64,000 bases of DNA. It comes from Sphingomonas sp. Root241 (GTDB lineage: Bacteria; Pseudomonadota; Alphaproteobacteria; Sphingomonadales; Sphingomonadaceae). The stretch lies in contig NZ_LMIV01000001.1 of assembly GCF_001428865.1 (NCBI RefSeq), positions 2,231,997 to 2,295,996 of the forward strand, read 5' to 3'. The position numbers and the translations under genes are program-made. This document shows, one piece after another, positions 35,172-43,272 of the stretch (position 1 is the stretch's first letter; the number at the start of each line of letters is the position of its first letter). The notes under the pieces were generated by a model, which had not been told where the DNA came from, searched no databases, and worked only from the letters and a program-made list of their open reading frames with translations.

Positions 35172-35698
35172 ACGAACGCAAGCACAGCTTTCCTCCCGTC
35201 GTCGACCCACAAGTCCGCCTGCTCGTCCTCGGCTCGCTCCCCGGCGAACGTTCGCTCGCCGAGCGGCGTTATTATGCGCATCCGCAGAACCAGTTCTGGC
35301 GGCTGATCTCCCCCGCCGCCGGAGTCGACTTGCCCTCCCTGCCCTATGATGCCCGTCTCGAAGCGCTCCTCGCCGCGCATATCGGCCTGTGGGACGTCGT
35401 CGCCAGCGCCACCCGGCCGGGAAGCACCGACGCGGCGATGCGCGACATCGAAGGGCATGACATTGCCGCGCTCGCCGCGACCCTGCCCGATCTGCGCGCG
35501 ATCGCCTTCAACGGCGGCACTGCGCTGCGCCACGGCCTGAAGCAACTCGGCGCCGCTGCGGTCCGCTACGAAATCGTCGCGCTCCCTTCGAGCAGCCCGC
35601 TCCACACCATCGGATTCCATGCCAAGTTGCCGGCATGGCATGCGCTGTCGGCATGGCTGAAGGCGGATTCAGGACCTTTTCCGCACCGTCCGTCATGA
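35168..35698 (+). CDS. DNA-deoxyinosine/uracil glycosylase family protein
   Basis: A 176-residue protein of the uracil-DNA-glycosylase fold, close to the hypoxanthine-DNA glycosylase group: VRLLVLGSLPGERSLAERRY followed by YAHPQNQFWRLI is the active-site region, and LPSSSPLHTIGFHAKLPAW is the C-terminal substrate loop. It should remove deaminated purines (hypoxanthine) or uracil from DNA. The GTG at 35168 overlaps the vapC stop. Co-translation with a toxin-antitoxin pair is unusual and may simply reflect tight packing. Confidence 0.88.
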   Translation: MNERKHSFPPVVDPQVRLLVLGSLPGERSLAERRYYAHPQNQFWRLISPAAGVDLPSLPYDARLEALLAAHIGLWDVVASATRPGSTDAAMRDIEGHDIAALAATLPDLRAIAFNGGTALRHGLKQLGAAAVRYEIVALPSSSPLHTIGFHAKLPAWHALSAWLKADSGPFPHRPS

Positions 35699-35707
35699 TG
35701 ACACACA

Positions 35708-35736
35708 CTGACATCGCACTGTCACCGCACTGCAGC
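35708..35736 (+). promoter_or_regulatory. Pho-box-like array upstream of the TonB receptor
   Basis: Three 7-base units with 4-base spacers: CTGACAT (35708), CTGTCAC (35719) and CTGCAGC (35730), each separated by CGCA. The 11-base period and the CTGTCAT-like units are the classic PhoB binding pattern. A short palindrome GTCAT-G-ATGAC lies just upstream (35691-35701). The array is 80 bases before the TonB receptor start. The third unit is weaker than the first two. Confidence 0.65.
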
Positions 35737-35815
35737 AACGCCGCCACCGACCGGTCATGACCCCCGCCTAAGCCCCCGCTCGCCGCACTCAGCGGTCTGT
35801 CGGGGAACAATCAAA

Positions 35816-38314
35816 ATGAAGGTCGCATATCCTGTCCGTGCCGGGCTTTTCGCATTGCTCGCCACCTGCAGCACCGCTGCACTCGCGCAAACCAGCACCG
35901 AAAGCGCCGCGCCCGAAGCCGAGACGCAGGATTCGGAAATCGTCGTAACCGGCCGCGCCGGCGCGGGCGAGCGCACGCGGGTCGAGACCAGCTACGCCCT
36001 CACTTCGATCGACAACGACGCGCTGCGCTCGCGCGCCGCGTCGAGCGTCACCGAAACGCTCAAGTCGGTTCCCGGCTTCTGGGTCGAGGCCTCGGGCGGC
36101 GAAGGCAGCGGCAATGTCCGCGCGCGCGGCATTCCGGTCGACGGCTTCGGCTCGATCAACCTGCTCGAGGACGGACTGCCGGTGCAGCACGATCCCTCGC
36201 TCGGCTATCTCAATGCCGACCAGGCGTTCCGCGTCGATGAATCGATCGAGCGCGTCGAAGTCGTCCGCGGCGGACCTTCGTCGATCTTCTATCCGAACGC
36301 CCCGGGCGGCGTAGTCAATTTCATCACCCGCAAGCCCGGGGATTCGATCTCGGGCGTCGCGCGCGTGCTCTATGGCCCGACCGCCGAGCTCTATCGCTTC
36401 GACGGCTGGGTGGGCGCGCCGATCGGCGGCGGCTGGGGCCTGAGCGTCGGCGGCTTCTATCGCAGCGAGCAGGGCGTGCGCGATCCCGGCTTCACCGGCA
36501 ACAAGGGCGGCCAGATCCGCGCCGACCTGCATGGCGATTTCGGCAATGGCAGCACCACCTTCAGCTACAAGCACCTCGACGACCATGCGATCTTCTACAC
36601 CGGCATCCCGCTGACCAAGGACAGCGAAGGCGACATCGTCGGCCTGCCCGGCTTCGATCCGCATTACGGCACCACCGCGAGCCGCGCGGTCGCGCGCATG
36701 ACGCTCAAGAGCGCCACCGGTCCGGTCGATTTCCGCGAATCCGACGGCACCAGCATCCGGCTCGATCAGCTGAGCTGGCTGAGCGACTGGGAATTCGGCG
36801 ACGGCTGGAAGATCTCGAACAACCTGCGCTACCGGGATTCGCGCACGGTGCGCAACGGCGTCTATCCGGCGTCGGTGAGCACGGCGACGGCGCTGCTCAA
36901 CACCTATCGCAACCAGGTGCTCGCCGCCTATCCGGGCGCGACCAGCGTCCAGCTGCGCTATGTGGATGGCGGCACGCCGTTCGACGTGACCGGGCAGAAC
37001 GGCAATGGCGACGTGTTCATCAACGCTGCGCGCCCGGTGACGGTCGAGGAAAGCGAGCTTCTCGACGATCTGCGCTTAGCGCGCAGCTTCGCGATGGGCA
37101 GCACCACGCATGATTTCGCGATCGGCGCCTATTACGCCTACATCAAGGAGACCTTCACCCGCTATTCGGCCTCGACCCTCCAGGACGTGTCGGGCAATTC
37201 GCGCCTGCTCGATCTGGTCGCGCTCAACGCCGCGGGCCAGGTCGTCGGCGCGCTCACCGACAAGGGCGTCGCGCGCTACGGTTCCGAATTCGCCAACGGC
37301 TATGGCTCGTCGAACACGATCGCGCTCTATGCCTCCGACGAGTGGCAGCTCACGCCGGCGCTGCGCATCGACGGCGGCGTGCGCTGGGAGAAAGTGAGCA
37401 CGCGCGGCGCGCAGGAGGGCAACCGCAGCGTCGACCTCGGCGACGCGACGACGCTCGCCGACAACAATGTGCTCACCGGCAACGGCGTATTCACGCCCTA
37501 TAGCCGCGATTTCGACCAGACCGGCTGGACGCTCGGCGCCAATTGGCAGTTCGCCCGCGGCGCGGGCCTGTTCGCGCGCTACACCTCGGCCTTCCGCCTG
37601 CCGAGCGTCGGCAGCTTCATCACCAACGCCACTGCACAGCCGGTGACGCAGGGGATCAAGATGTGGGAGGCCGGGCTCAAATACGCCTCGCCTCTGGTCA
37701 GCCTCTACGCCACGGCGTTCCTGACCGACTTCGATTCCTATTCGATCGGCAACACCCAGTTCAATCCGGCGACCAACGGCTATACCCAGCAGACGGTCTA
37801 TACCGACACCCGGGCCTACGGCGTGGAATTCGAGGGCGTCGTGCGCCCGGCCACCTGGTTCGACTTCACGCTCAACGGCACGTGGCAGAACCCGACCTTC
37901 CGCAACCTCGTGTACAACGAATTGTCGGGCACCACGCTGATCCCGCGGGATTACAGCGGCAACCAGCTCCTCCGCGTGCCCCGCCTCGCGCTGCGTGCTA
38001 CTCCTGCGGTCACCTTGTTCGACAACCGCTTCCGCGCCCAGCTCGATGTCGAGCATTACACCAAACGCTACGCCGATGCCGCGAACACCTCGGAGCTACC
38101 GGCCTATACCGTGCTCAACGCCAGCGTCCGCCTCGGGCTGACCGATCAGATCAGCCTCTGGGCCTATGGCGACAATCTGACCAACACGATCGGCCTCACC
38201 GAGGGCAATCCGCGCGCCGGCGAGCTGACCAGCGGCCAGGCCAACGACCTATTGTTCATCGGCCGCCCGATCGTGGGCCGGAACTTCCGCTTCGCAGTGG
38301 ATTTCAAGTTCTGA
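35816..38314 (+). CDS. TonB-dependent outer-membrane receptor
   Basis: An 832-residue receptor. Signal peptide residues 1-24 (cleavage after ALA), a TonB-box-like segment (DSEIVVTG), the plug domain (about 60-165, including VTETLKSVPGFWVEASGGEG and VEVVRGGPSSIFYPNAPGGV) and a beta-barrel ending in FRFAVDFKF with the terminal Phe. It overlaps the PHP-hydrolase gene by one base (TGATG), so the two form an operon. With the Pho-box-like array upstream, a phosphorus-containing ligand is a reasonable guess, but receptors of this kind also take up siderophores and sugars. Confidence 0.92.
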   Translation: MKVAYPVRAGLFALLATCSTAALAQTSTESAAPEAETQDSEIVVTGRAGAGERTRVETSYALTSIDNDALRSRAASSVTETLKSVPGFWVEASGGEGSGNVRARGIPVDGFGSINLLEDGLPVQHDPSLGYLNADQAFRVDESIERVEVVRGGPSSIFYPNAPGGVVNFITRKPGDSISGVARVLYGPTAELYRFDGWVGAPIGGGWGLSVGGFYRSEQGVRDPGFTGNKGGQIRADLHGDFGNGSTTFSYKHLDDHAIFYTGIPLTKDSEGDIVGLPGFDPHYGTTASRAVARMTLKSATGPVDFRESDGTSIRLDQLSWLSDWEFGDGWKISNNLRYRDSRTVRNGVYPASVSTATALLNTYRNQVLAAYPGATSVQLRYVDGGTPFDVTGQNGNGDVFINAARPVTVEESELLDDLRLARSFAMGSTTHDFAIGAYYAYIKETFTRYSASTLQDVSGNSRLLDLVALNAAGQVVGALTDKGVARYGSEFANGYGSSNTIALYASDEWQLTPALRIDGGVRWEKVSTRGAQEGNRSVDLGDATTLADNNVLTGNGVFTPYSRDFDQTGWTLGANWQFARGAGLFARYTSAFRLPSVGSFITNATAQPVTQGIKMWEAGLKYASPLVSLYATAFLTDFDSYSIGNTQFNPATNGYTQQTVYTDTRAYGVEFEGVVRPATWFDFTLNGTWQNPTFRNLVYNELSGTTLIPRDYSGNQLLRVPRLALRATPAVTLFDNRFRAQLDVEHYTKRYADAANTSELPAYTVLNASVRLGLTDQISLWAYGDNLTNTIGLTEGNPRAGELTSGQANDLLFIGRPIVGRNFRFAVDFKF

Positions 38315-39756
38315 TGCGTGTCCTCGCGCCTGCGCTCCTCGCCGTCCTCGCGCCCGCGGCGGCGATGGCGCAGGACGCGGTCTTCACCGGCGAGATCACC
38401 GGTGCCGACCACCAGCATTACAAGCCGGTTCCGTTCGACGTCCCCACGGGCGTCGAGCGGATCACCGTCACCCTGACCTACGACAAGGTCGACAAGACCG
38501 TCGTCGACATGGGGGTGTGGGATCCCGAGCGATTCCGCGGCTGGAGCGGCGGCACGCGCGACCGCTTCACGCTTTCTCCCAGCGACGCCACGCCCGGCTA
38601 CCTCCCGGGCACGCTCCCTGCGGGCCGCTGGCAGCTGATGCTCGGCGTCCCCAACGCACGCGCAAACAGCCACGCGGCGTATCGCGTGACGGTGGACTTC
38701 GATCGGGCCGGCTCGACCCACGCGAGCGATCGGATCGCCGACGCGCCGCTCAATCCCGCCCCCGGCTGGTATCGCGGCGATCTCCACATGCACGATGCCA
38801 ACAGCGACGGCAGTTGCGCGAGCCAGAGCGGCAAGCGCGTCCCCTGCCCGCTGTTCCGCACCGTGGAAGCGGCGGCCAGAGCCGGACTCGATTTCGCCGC
38901 GGTCACCGATCACAACACCGTCGCGCATTTCGGCGGCCTGCGCGAACTCCAGCCCTGGTTCGATCGCACCTTGCTGATCCCCGGCACCGAGATCACCACC
39001 TTCGGCGGCCACGCCAACATCTTCGGCGAGCGCCGCTTCGTCGATTTCCGTGTCGGCGCCGCCGTGCCCGACATCGCCGCGCTGACTCGCGATGTCGCGG
39101 CGGCGGGCGCTATCCTCTCGATCAACCATCCCGCGCTGCCTTCGGGCGAGGCGTGCATGGGCTGCGGCTGGACCTGGCCGGACACCGACTGGAGCCGCGT
39201 CACGGCGATCGAGGCCGTCAACGGCACGATCGCGAGCGGCCCGTTGGCCGGCATCGGCTTCTGGTACGCCCGCCTCAACGAAGGCCGTCGCCTGACCGGG
39301 ATCGCGGGGAGCGACAATCACGATCCCGATGCGCCGCAGGGCAAGGCGCCGATCGGCCGGCCCACCACGGTCGTCCACGCACCCGAACTCTCGATGGCCG
39401 GCATCCTGGCGGGGATACGCGCCGGCAATGTCTTCATCGACGTGACCGGCACGCGCAACCGCCTCCTCGAAGTGACTGCGACGGCGGGCAAGGCTCAGGC
39501 GGTGGTGGGCGGGACGATCGCCGGCGATGCCGGGCTGCGCATCCGCGCGCATGTCGTCGGCGTCGCCGGCGCCAGCGCCGAGCTCGTGGTCAACGGCGCG
39601 GTAGCGGGCCGCTCGCCGGTCGCCGGCGACGACGCGCATGTCGAATTCCCGCTCGCGCCGCGAAGCTGCGGCTGGACGGCGGTGAATGTGCGGGACGGCC
39701 AGGGCAATCCGCTGCTGATCGGAAACCCGCTCTATCTGACCTGCCGGCGATCGTAG
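38314..39756 (+). CDS. Exported PHP-domain (CehA/McbA-type) metallohydrolase
   Basis: A 480-residue protein with a signal peptide (residues 1-20, ending AMA), an N-terminal beta-rich domain (about 22-145), and a PHP domain with expected metal-binding stretches: YRGDLHMHDANSDG, FAAVTDHNTVAHFG, LIPGTEITTFGGHANIFG, ILSINHPALPSGE, and AGSDNHDPD. PHP domains hydrolyse phosphoesters and related bonds with a trinuclear metal site. A cysteine-containing insert (SCASQSGKRVPCP) lies within the domain. The C-terminal part is beta-rich. It overlaps the receptor gene by one base, suggesting periplasmic processing of the receptor's ligand. Confidence 0.88.
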   Translation: MRVLAPALLAVLAPAAAMAQDAVFTGEITGADHQHYKPVPFDVPTGVERITVTLTYDKVDKTVVDMGVWDPERFRGWSGGTRDRFTLSPSDATPGYLPGTLPAGRWQLMLGVPNARANSHAAYRVTVDFDRAGSTHASDRIADAPLNPAPGWYRGDLHMHDANSDGSCASQSGKRVPCPLFRTVEAAARAGLDFAAVTDHNTVAHFGGLRELQPWFDRTLLIPGTEITTFGGHANIFGERRFVDFRVGAAVPDIAALTRDVAAAGAILSINHPALPSGEACMGCGWTWPDTDWSRVTAIEAVNGTIASGPLAGIGFWYARLNEGRRLTGIAGSDNHDPDAPQGKAPIGRPTTVVHAPELSMAGILAGIRAGNVFIDVTGTRNRLLEVTATAGKAQAVVGGTIAGDAGLRIRAHVVGVAGASAELVVNGAVAGRSPVAGDDAHVEFPLAPRSCGWTAVNVRDGQGNPLLIGNPLYLTCRRS

Positions 39757-39821
39757 ATACAGCCCAGGTTTGAGGACCCATTCAAGCGGTTGATTTGACT
39801 AACGGACTACCTCCCACACTC

Positions 39822-39926
39822 GTCATCCCCGCGAAAGCGGGGACCCATCTCCTGAGCGAGCGGCAAAATGCACCGGCGCGCTCGTGGATAATGCTGGAGA
39901 TGGGTCCCCGCTTTCGCGGGGATGAC
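39822..39926. repeat. Long perfect inverted repeat
   Basis: Perfect 31-base arms (39822-39852 and 39896-39926) around a 43-base centre. Each arm itself holds a smaller palindrome, CCCCGCGAAAGCGGGG or its counterpart. It lies in the 202-base spacer between the PHP gene (plus) and the lipoprotein gene (minus), both ending towards it, so it could act as a two-way terminator as well as a dispersed repeat. A similar GTCATCCCCGCGAAAGCGGG motif is, from memory, common between genes of several alphaproteobacteria. Confidence 0.85.
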
Positions 39927-39958
39927 GCGTTTGAATATGAGACCTCAAGCTAGCCCGC

Positions 39959-40453
39959 CTATTTCGCCTTCGCTGGCGACGGCGTCGGCGACGGCGACGG
40001 CTTGCGCGCCGCCCAGTCATAGGCGCCCGGTCCCGCGCATCCCTTCAGCGTCCGGCTACCGATACGCACTTCGGCGCCCAGCGGCAGCGTCTCCTTGCCC
40101 GCCGTACACGCCTTGGCGATGAGCGTGATCGTCACCGCTTCGGCGTCGGGCGTCTGCGTCTCGAAGCGCGCCGTGTCGCCCTCTAGTTTGGGCGATATCG
40201 GGTAGAAATCCGTAGGGCTCGCCGCGGGGGCGTCCGCAAAGGCGATCGTGCCCGGCGCGATGTAGATCGCCCAGTAAGGCGCACTGCCCGTCGCGCGGAT
40301 CGGCTTGTCGAGATCAACGCCGCCCAGCATCGGCCCCGGCGTGGGAGTCGGGGTCGGCGCGGCGCTGTTGTTCGCCACCTCCTCGCCCCCGCCGCATCCG
40401 GCGAGCGCCAGCGCAAGTCCCATCGTCAGCAACGGCCGCATGCGTTTCTCCAT
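39959..40453 (-). CDS. COG3650-like lipoprotein, unknown function
   Basis: A 164-residue lipoprotein with a lipobox (LALAGC) after a short hydrophobic segment, a Thr-Pro repeat linker (PTPTPTPGP), a domain containing IRATGSAPYWAIYIAPGTIA and a C-terminal part with TLIAKACTAGKETLPLGAEV. The GxxPxW-type start of the domain and the late cysteine pair resemble the COG3650 group. The start is ATG 40453 (MEKRMRPLL); ATG 40441 is an alternative. The tail is Ser/Pro/Lys repeat. Confidence 0.75.
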   Translation of the reverse strand: MEKRMRPLLTMGLALALAGCGGGEEVANNSAAPTPTPTPGPMLGGVDLDKPIRATGSAPYWAIYIAPGTIAFADAPAASPTDFYPISPKLEGDTARFETQTPDAEAVTITLIAKACTAGKETLPLGAEVRIGSRTLKGCAGPGAYDWAARKPSPSPTPSPAKAK

Positions 40454-40510
40454 CGCCGCAGTCCTGCGAACCGGAGCGGCACGGGTCAAGTAGGTTTCCT
40501 ACAATGCGAC

Positions 40511-40525
40511 GTTCTGCTATTGTTC
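40511..40525 (+). promoter_or_regulatory. SOS (LexA) box of the Y-family polymerase gene
   Basis: GTTCTGCTATTGTTC is a perfect match to the alphaproteobacterial LexA site GTTC-N7-GTTC. It ends only 6 bases before the ATG at 40532, so it probably covers the core promoter, and the message would have almost no leader. Confidence 0.85.
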
Positions 40526-40531
40526 CGCATC

Positions 40532-41947
40532 ATGAGTCGCGCTGTTCCCGCCTCGGCCTCGGGCGTCGTTTCGCGCAGCGCAACAATCGATCCTCGCGTT
40601 GAAACTTTTGTTCACAATCCGCGGGCAAAGTGCGAAGTTAAAGCCGGCATTTCCAACATTCTGGCATTCCCTCCCCGCCCGCTGCGCTGGCTGTTCCTCG
40701 ACTTGAACAGCTATTTCGCCAGCGTCGAGCAGCAGCTCGATCCGGCGCTCCGCGGCAAGCCGGTGATCGTCGCGCCGGTCGATGCCGACACCACCGTGGC
40801 GATCGCCGCGTCGGTCGAGGCCAAGCGCTTCGGCATCTCGACCGGCACGCCGGTATGGGAGGCGAAGCGCAAGTGCCGCGACATCCTGATCGCCCCCGCC
40901 CGGCACGAGAAATATGTCGAGTTCCACGATGCGATCATCGCAGAAGTCTGGAAGCATATTCCGGTCACCCATGTCTGCAGCATCGACGAAGTGGCATGCC
41001 GGCTGCTCGACAATGAGAATTCGCGCGAAGCCGCAGTCGCGCTGGCGAAGCGGATCAAGGCGGGCATCCGCATTAATGTCGGCGAATGCCTGACTAGCTC
41101 GATCGGCATCGCCCCCAATCGCCTGCTCGCCAAGCTCGCCTCGGACCTGCAGAAGCCCGACGGGCTGATCGTCCTCACCGCCGATCAGCTTCCGCACAGT
41201 CTCTACGACCTCAAGCTGCGCGAGATCGCCGGGATCGGCGCCAAGATGGAGCGCCGGCTGGCGCAGGACGGCATCCTCGACATCCGCCAGCTCTGCGAGC
41301 GCCGCCCGCGCGACGCGGGCACCGCCTGGGGCGGCACCAATGGCGATCGACTCTGGTACCTGCTCCACGGCGTCGAATTGCCCGAAAAGCCGACGCAGAG
41401 CCGCACGATCGGCCACAGCCATGTCCTGTCGCCGGCCAAGCGCGGGCTCGAGCCAACCCGGCTCACTGCCCGCCGTCTCGCGCTCAAGGCGGCGAGCCGG
41501 CTGCGGCGGAAGGGCTATCGCAGCCGCCTGCTCGTGCTCCACGGCAAGTTCGAGGACGACAAATCCAACTGGCGCGCCTCGTGTCGGCTGCCAAACACGC
41601 AGGACAGCTTCGTCATCCTGTCGGCGCTGGACTCGCTCTTCCCCCGCCTCGCCGAGGCCGGTCGCGCGCGCGCCGGCGGCTTTCGCCTCCGCATGGTCGG
41701 GGTGACTTTGTGCGAAATCGAGACAGTCGAAGGCGAGCAGGGTTCGCTGTTCGCCGCGCTGGATCCCGATGATCCGCTGGCGCGCGAGACGCGCACCTTG
41801 TCGCTCAGCCGCGCGATGGACCGGATCAACGAGAAGTTCGGGCGGCATGCCGTCAGCGTCGGCCCGCTGAACGGCGGGCGCATCGACGCGGTGGGAACGA
41901 AAATCGCCTTCGGGAGAATCCCGGATCTGGACGAGTTCCATGAATAG
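40532..41947 (+). CDS. Y-family DNA polymerase (DinB/UmuC-like)
   Basis: A 471-residue translesion polymerase. The palm motifs are WLFLDLNSYFASVEQQLDPAL (split; Asp and Tyr of the first motif, steric gate Phe) and HVCSIDEVACRL with the catalytic SIDE. Then come LTSSIGIAPNRLLAKLASDLQKP (split), the helix-hairpin-helix part LREIAGIGAKMERRLAQDGI and a little-finger domain. It has about 50 additional residues before the first motif. Sphingomonads often carry such a second Y polymerase apart from DinB and ImuB. An SOS box directly upstream indicates damage induction. It lies between two lipoprotein genes with no obvious partner. Confidence 0.9.
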   Translation: MSRAVPASASGVVSRSATIDPRVETFVHNPRAKCEVKAGISNILAFPPRPLRWLFLDLNSYFASVEQQLDPALRGKPVIVAPVDADTTVAIAASVEAKRFGISTGTPVWEAKRKCRDILIAPARHEKYVEFHDAIIAEVWKHIPVTHVCSIDEVACRLLDNENSREAAVALAKRIKAGIRINVGECLTSSIGIAPNRLLAKLASDLQKPDGLIVLTADQLPHSLYDLKLREIAGIGAKMERRLAQDGILDIRQLCERRPRDAGTAWGGTNGDRLWYLLHGVELPEKPTQSRTIGHSHVLSPAKRGLEPTRLTARRLALKAASRLRRKGYRSRLLVLHGKFEDDKSNWRASCRLPNTQDSFVILSALDSLFPRLAEAGRARAGGFRLRMVGVTLCEIETVEGEQGSLFAALDPDDPLARETRTLSLSRAMDRINEKFGRHAVSVGPLNGGRIDAVGTKIAFGRIPDLDEFHE

Positions 41948-42061
41948 GGTTCACACGGGAGAAACAATCGGCGTGTTACGTTGCGGCGCAGCACAATAAT
42001 GTGACCTTGTATCACGAATCGCTTGACGATTCTTGCCACCTGTCCGAAAGCATCTCTCGCT

Positions 42062-42448
42062 ATGAAGAACCCCTCCCTTATTGCCGCCGCCGCCGTTGCG
42101 CTTCTGTCCCTTGCCGCGTGCGGCAGCCAGACTCCTGAAGAAGTCACCAGCACCGCGCCCGATCCGATGGCGTCACAGCTCGCCAACGCTGCGCCCATCG
42201 AGCTTCCGCCCGCGATCGCCGAGAGCGTTACGCTGCGCTGCGGCGATAACAGCCTGATCTACGTCGACTTCTTCCAAGGCAACAAGCAGGTCCAGCTGAA
42301 GACCGAGAAGGGCGGCCCCGCCACCATGCTCAAGGCGCCCGAAGCCGGCCAGCCGTTCGAAGCCGCCGGCGGCTTCAAGCTCACCGGCACGTCGAAGAAT
42401 GTCAGCGTCACGGTTCCCGGCAAGCCCGCCAAGACCTGCCACGCCTGA
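42062..42448 (+). CDS. Small lipoprotein, possibly MliC-like
   Basis: A 128-residue lipoprotein: signal with lipobox LSLAAC (residues 1-20 or so), a short linker, then a beta-rich domain of about 75 residues starting VTLRCGDNSLIYVDF and ending TVPGKPAKTCHA with a cysteine at each end. The pair of flanking cysteines, domain size and strand pattern are like the lysozyme-inhibitor domain MliC, but the SGxxY motif of that family is not evident, so this is only a suggestion. A strong terminator follows. Confidence 0.75.
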   Translation: MKNPSLIAAAAVALLSLAACGSQTPEEVTSTAPDPMASQLANAAPIELPPAIAESVTLRCGDNSLIYVDFFQGNKQVQLKTEKGGPATMLKAPEAGQPFEAAGGFKLTGTSKNVSVTVPGKPAKTCHA

Positions 42449-42472
42449 AACGCGACCGATTCGTCATTTTCA

Positions 42473-42505
42473 AGGGCCGGCGGGGCTTCCCCGCCGGCCC
42501 TTTTT
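42473..42505 (+). terminator. Rho-independent terminator after the small lipoprotein gene
   Basis: Perfect 12-base stem GGGCCGGCGGGG (42474-42485) with CCCCGCCGGCCC (42489-42500), a 3-base loop and five Ts (42501-42505). Confidence 0.95.
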
Positions 42506-42539
42506 CATGCCAGCTTGACGCGCGCGACGGAGGACACGC

Positions 42540-43265
42540 TTGGCTACGATCGCAGTGTACAGCCTGAAGGGCGGCGTCGGTAAGACCACGCTGGCGGTCA
42601 ACCTCGCCTGGGCTGCCGCCCGCTCGGGGCGCCGGACCTTGCTGTGGGACTTAGATCCCCAGGCCGCCTCGACCTTCCTGCTCGAAGGCCATGCCAGCGG
42701 CCGCAACGAGGCGCAGGCGATCTTCACGCGCGATGTCGAGCCCGCCAAGCTCGCGCGCAATACCGGGATCGACCGGCTCGACCTGATCGCGGCCGACACG
42801 TCGCTGCGATCGCTCGACCGGACCTTCCACGAACTCGACAAGAAGAAGCGACTCGCCAAGTTGCTCGGCGCGCTGACCGAATCCTATGATCGCGTGCTGC
42901 TCGATTGCCCGCCAGGGCTCACCGAAACCAGCGAACAGGTAATGCGCGCCGCCGACCTGATCGTCGTGCCCGTCATTCCCTCGCCGCTCTCGATGCGCGC
43001 GCTGGCCGAGGTCGAGAGCCATCTCGGGCGGCGCGGCAAGGTGCCGCTGATGCCGGTCCATTCGATGGTCGATCGGCGTCGCAAGCTGCACGGCGAGGCG
43101 CTCGCGGCACATCCGGACTGGCCGGTGATCCCGATGGCGAGCGTGGTCGAGACGATGACCGTGCACCGTCGGCCGCTCGGCAGCTTCGCGCCGCGAAGCC
43201 CCGCCGCACAGGCATTCGCGGCGCTTTGGCAGGCGATCGAACGCCGGCTGGCGTCCGCGCGTTGA
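42540..43265 (+). CDS. Orphan ParA/MinD-like ATPase
   Basis: A 241-residue P-loop ATPase. Deviant Walker A is YSLKGGVGKTTLAVN (residues 7-21), Walker A' region LLWDLDPQAAST, and Walker B-like YDRVLLDCPPGLTETS. ParA proteins use ATP-driven dimerisation on DNA or membrane to position cargo. No parB, minE or clear cargo gene is adjacent, so it is called an orphan. The start is TTG 42540 behind GGAGGA. It is followed after 7 bases by aat on the same strand. Confidence 0.9.
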   Translation: MATIAVYSLKGGVGKTTLAVNLAWAAARSGRRTLLWDLDPQAASTFLLEGHASGRNEAQAIFTRDVEPAKLARNTGIDRLDLIAADTSLRSLDRTFHELDKKKRLAKLLGALTESYDRVLLDCPPGLTETSEQVMRAADLIVVPVIPSPLSMRALAEVESHLGRRGKVPLMPVHSMVDRRRKLHGEALAAHPDWPVIPMASVVETMTVHRRPLGSFAPRSPAAQAFAALWQAIERRLASAR

Positions 43266-43272
43266 GGCCGCG

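Noticed and set aside
39822..39926. A possible CRISPR-like repeat
   Set aside because: Only one inverted pair with a single 43-base centre; no regular direct repeats or spacers, and no cas genes in the window.
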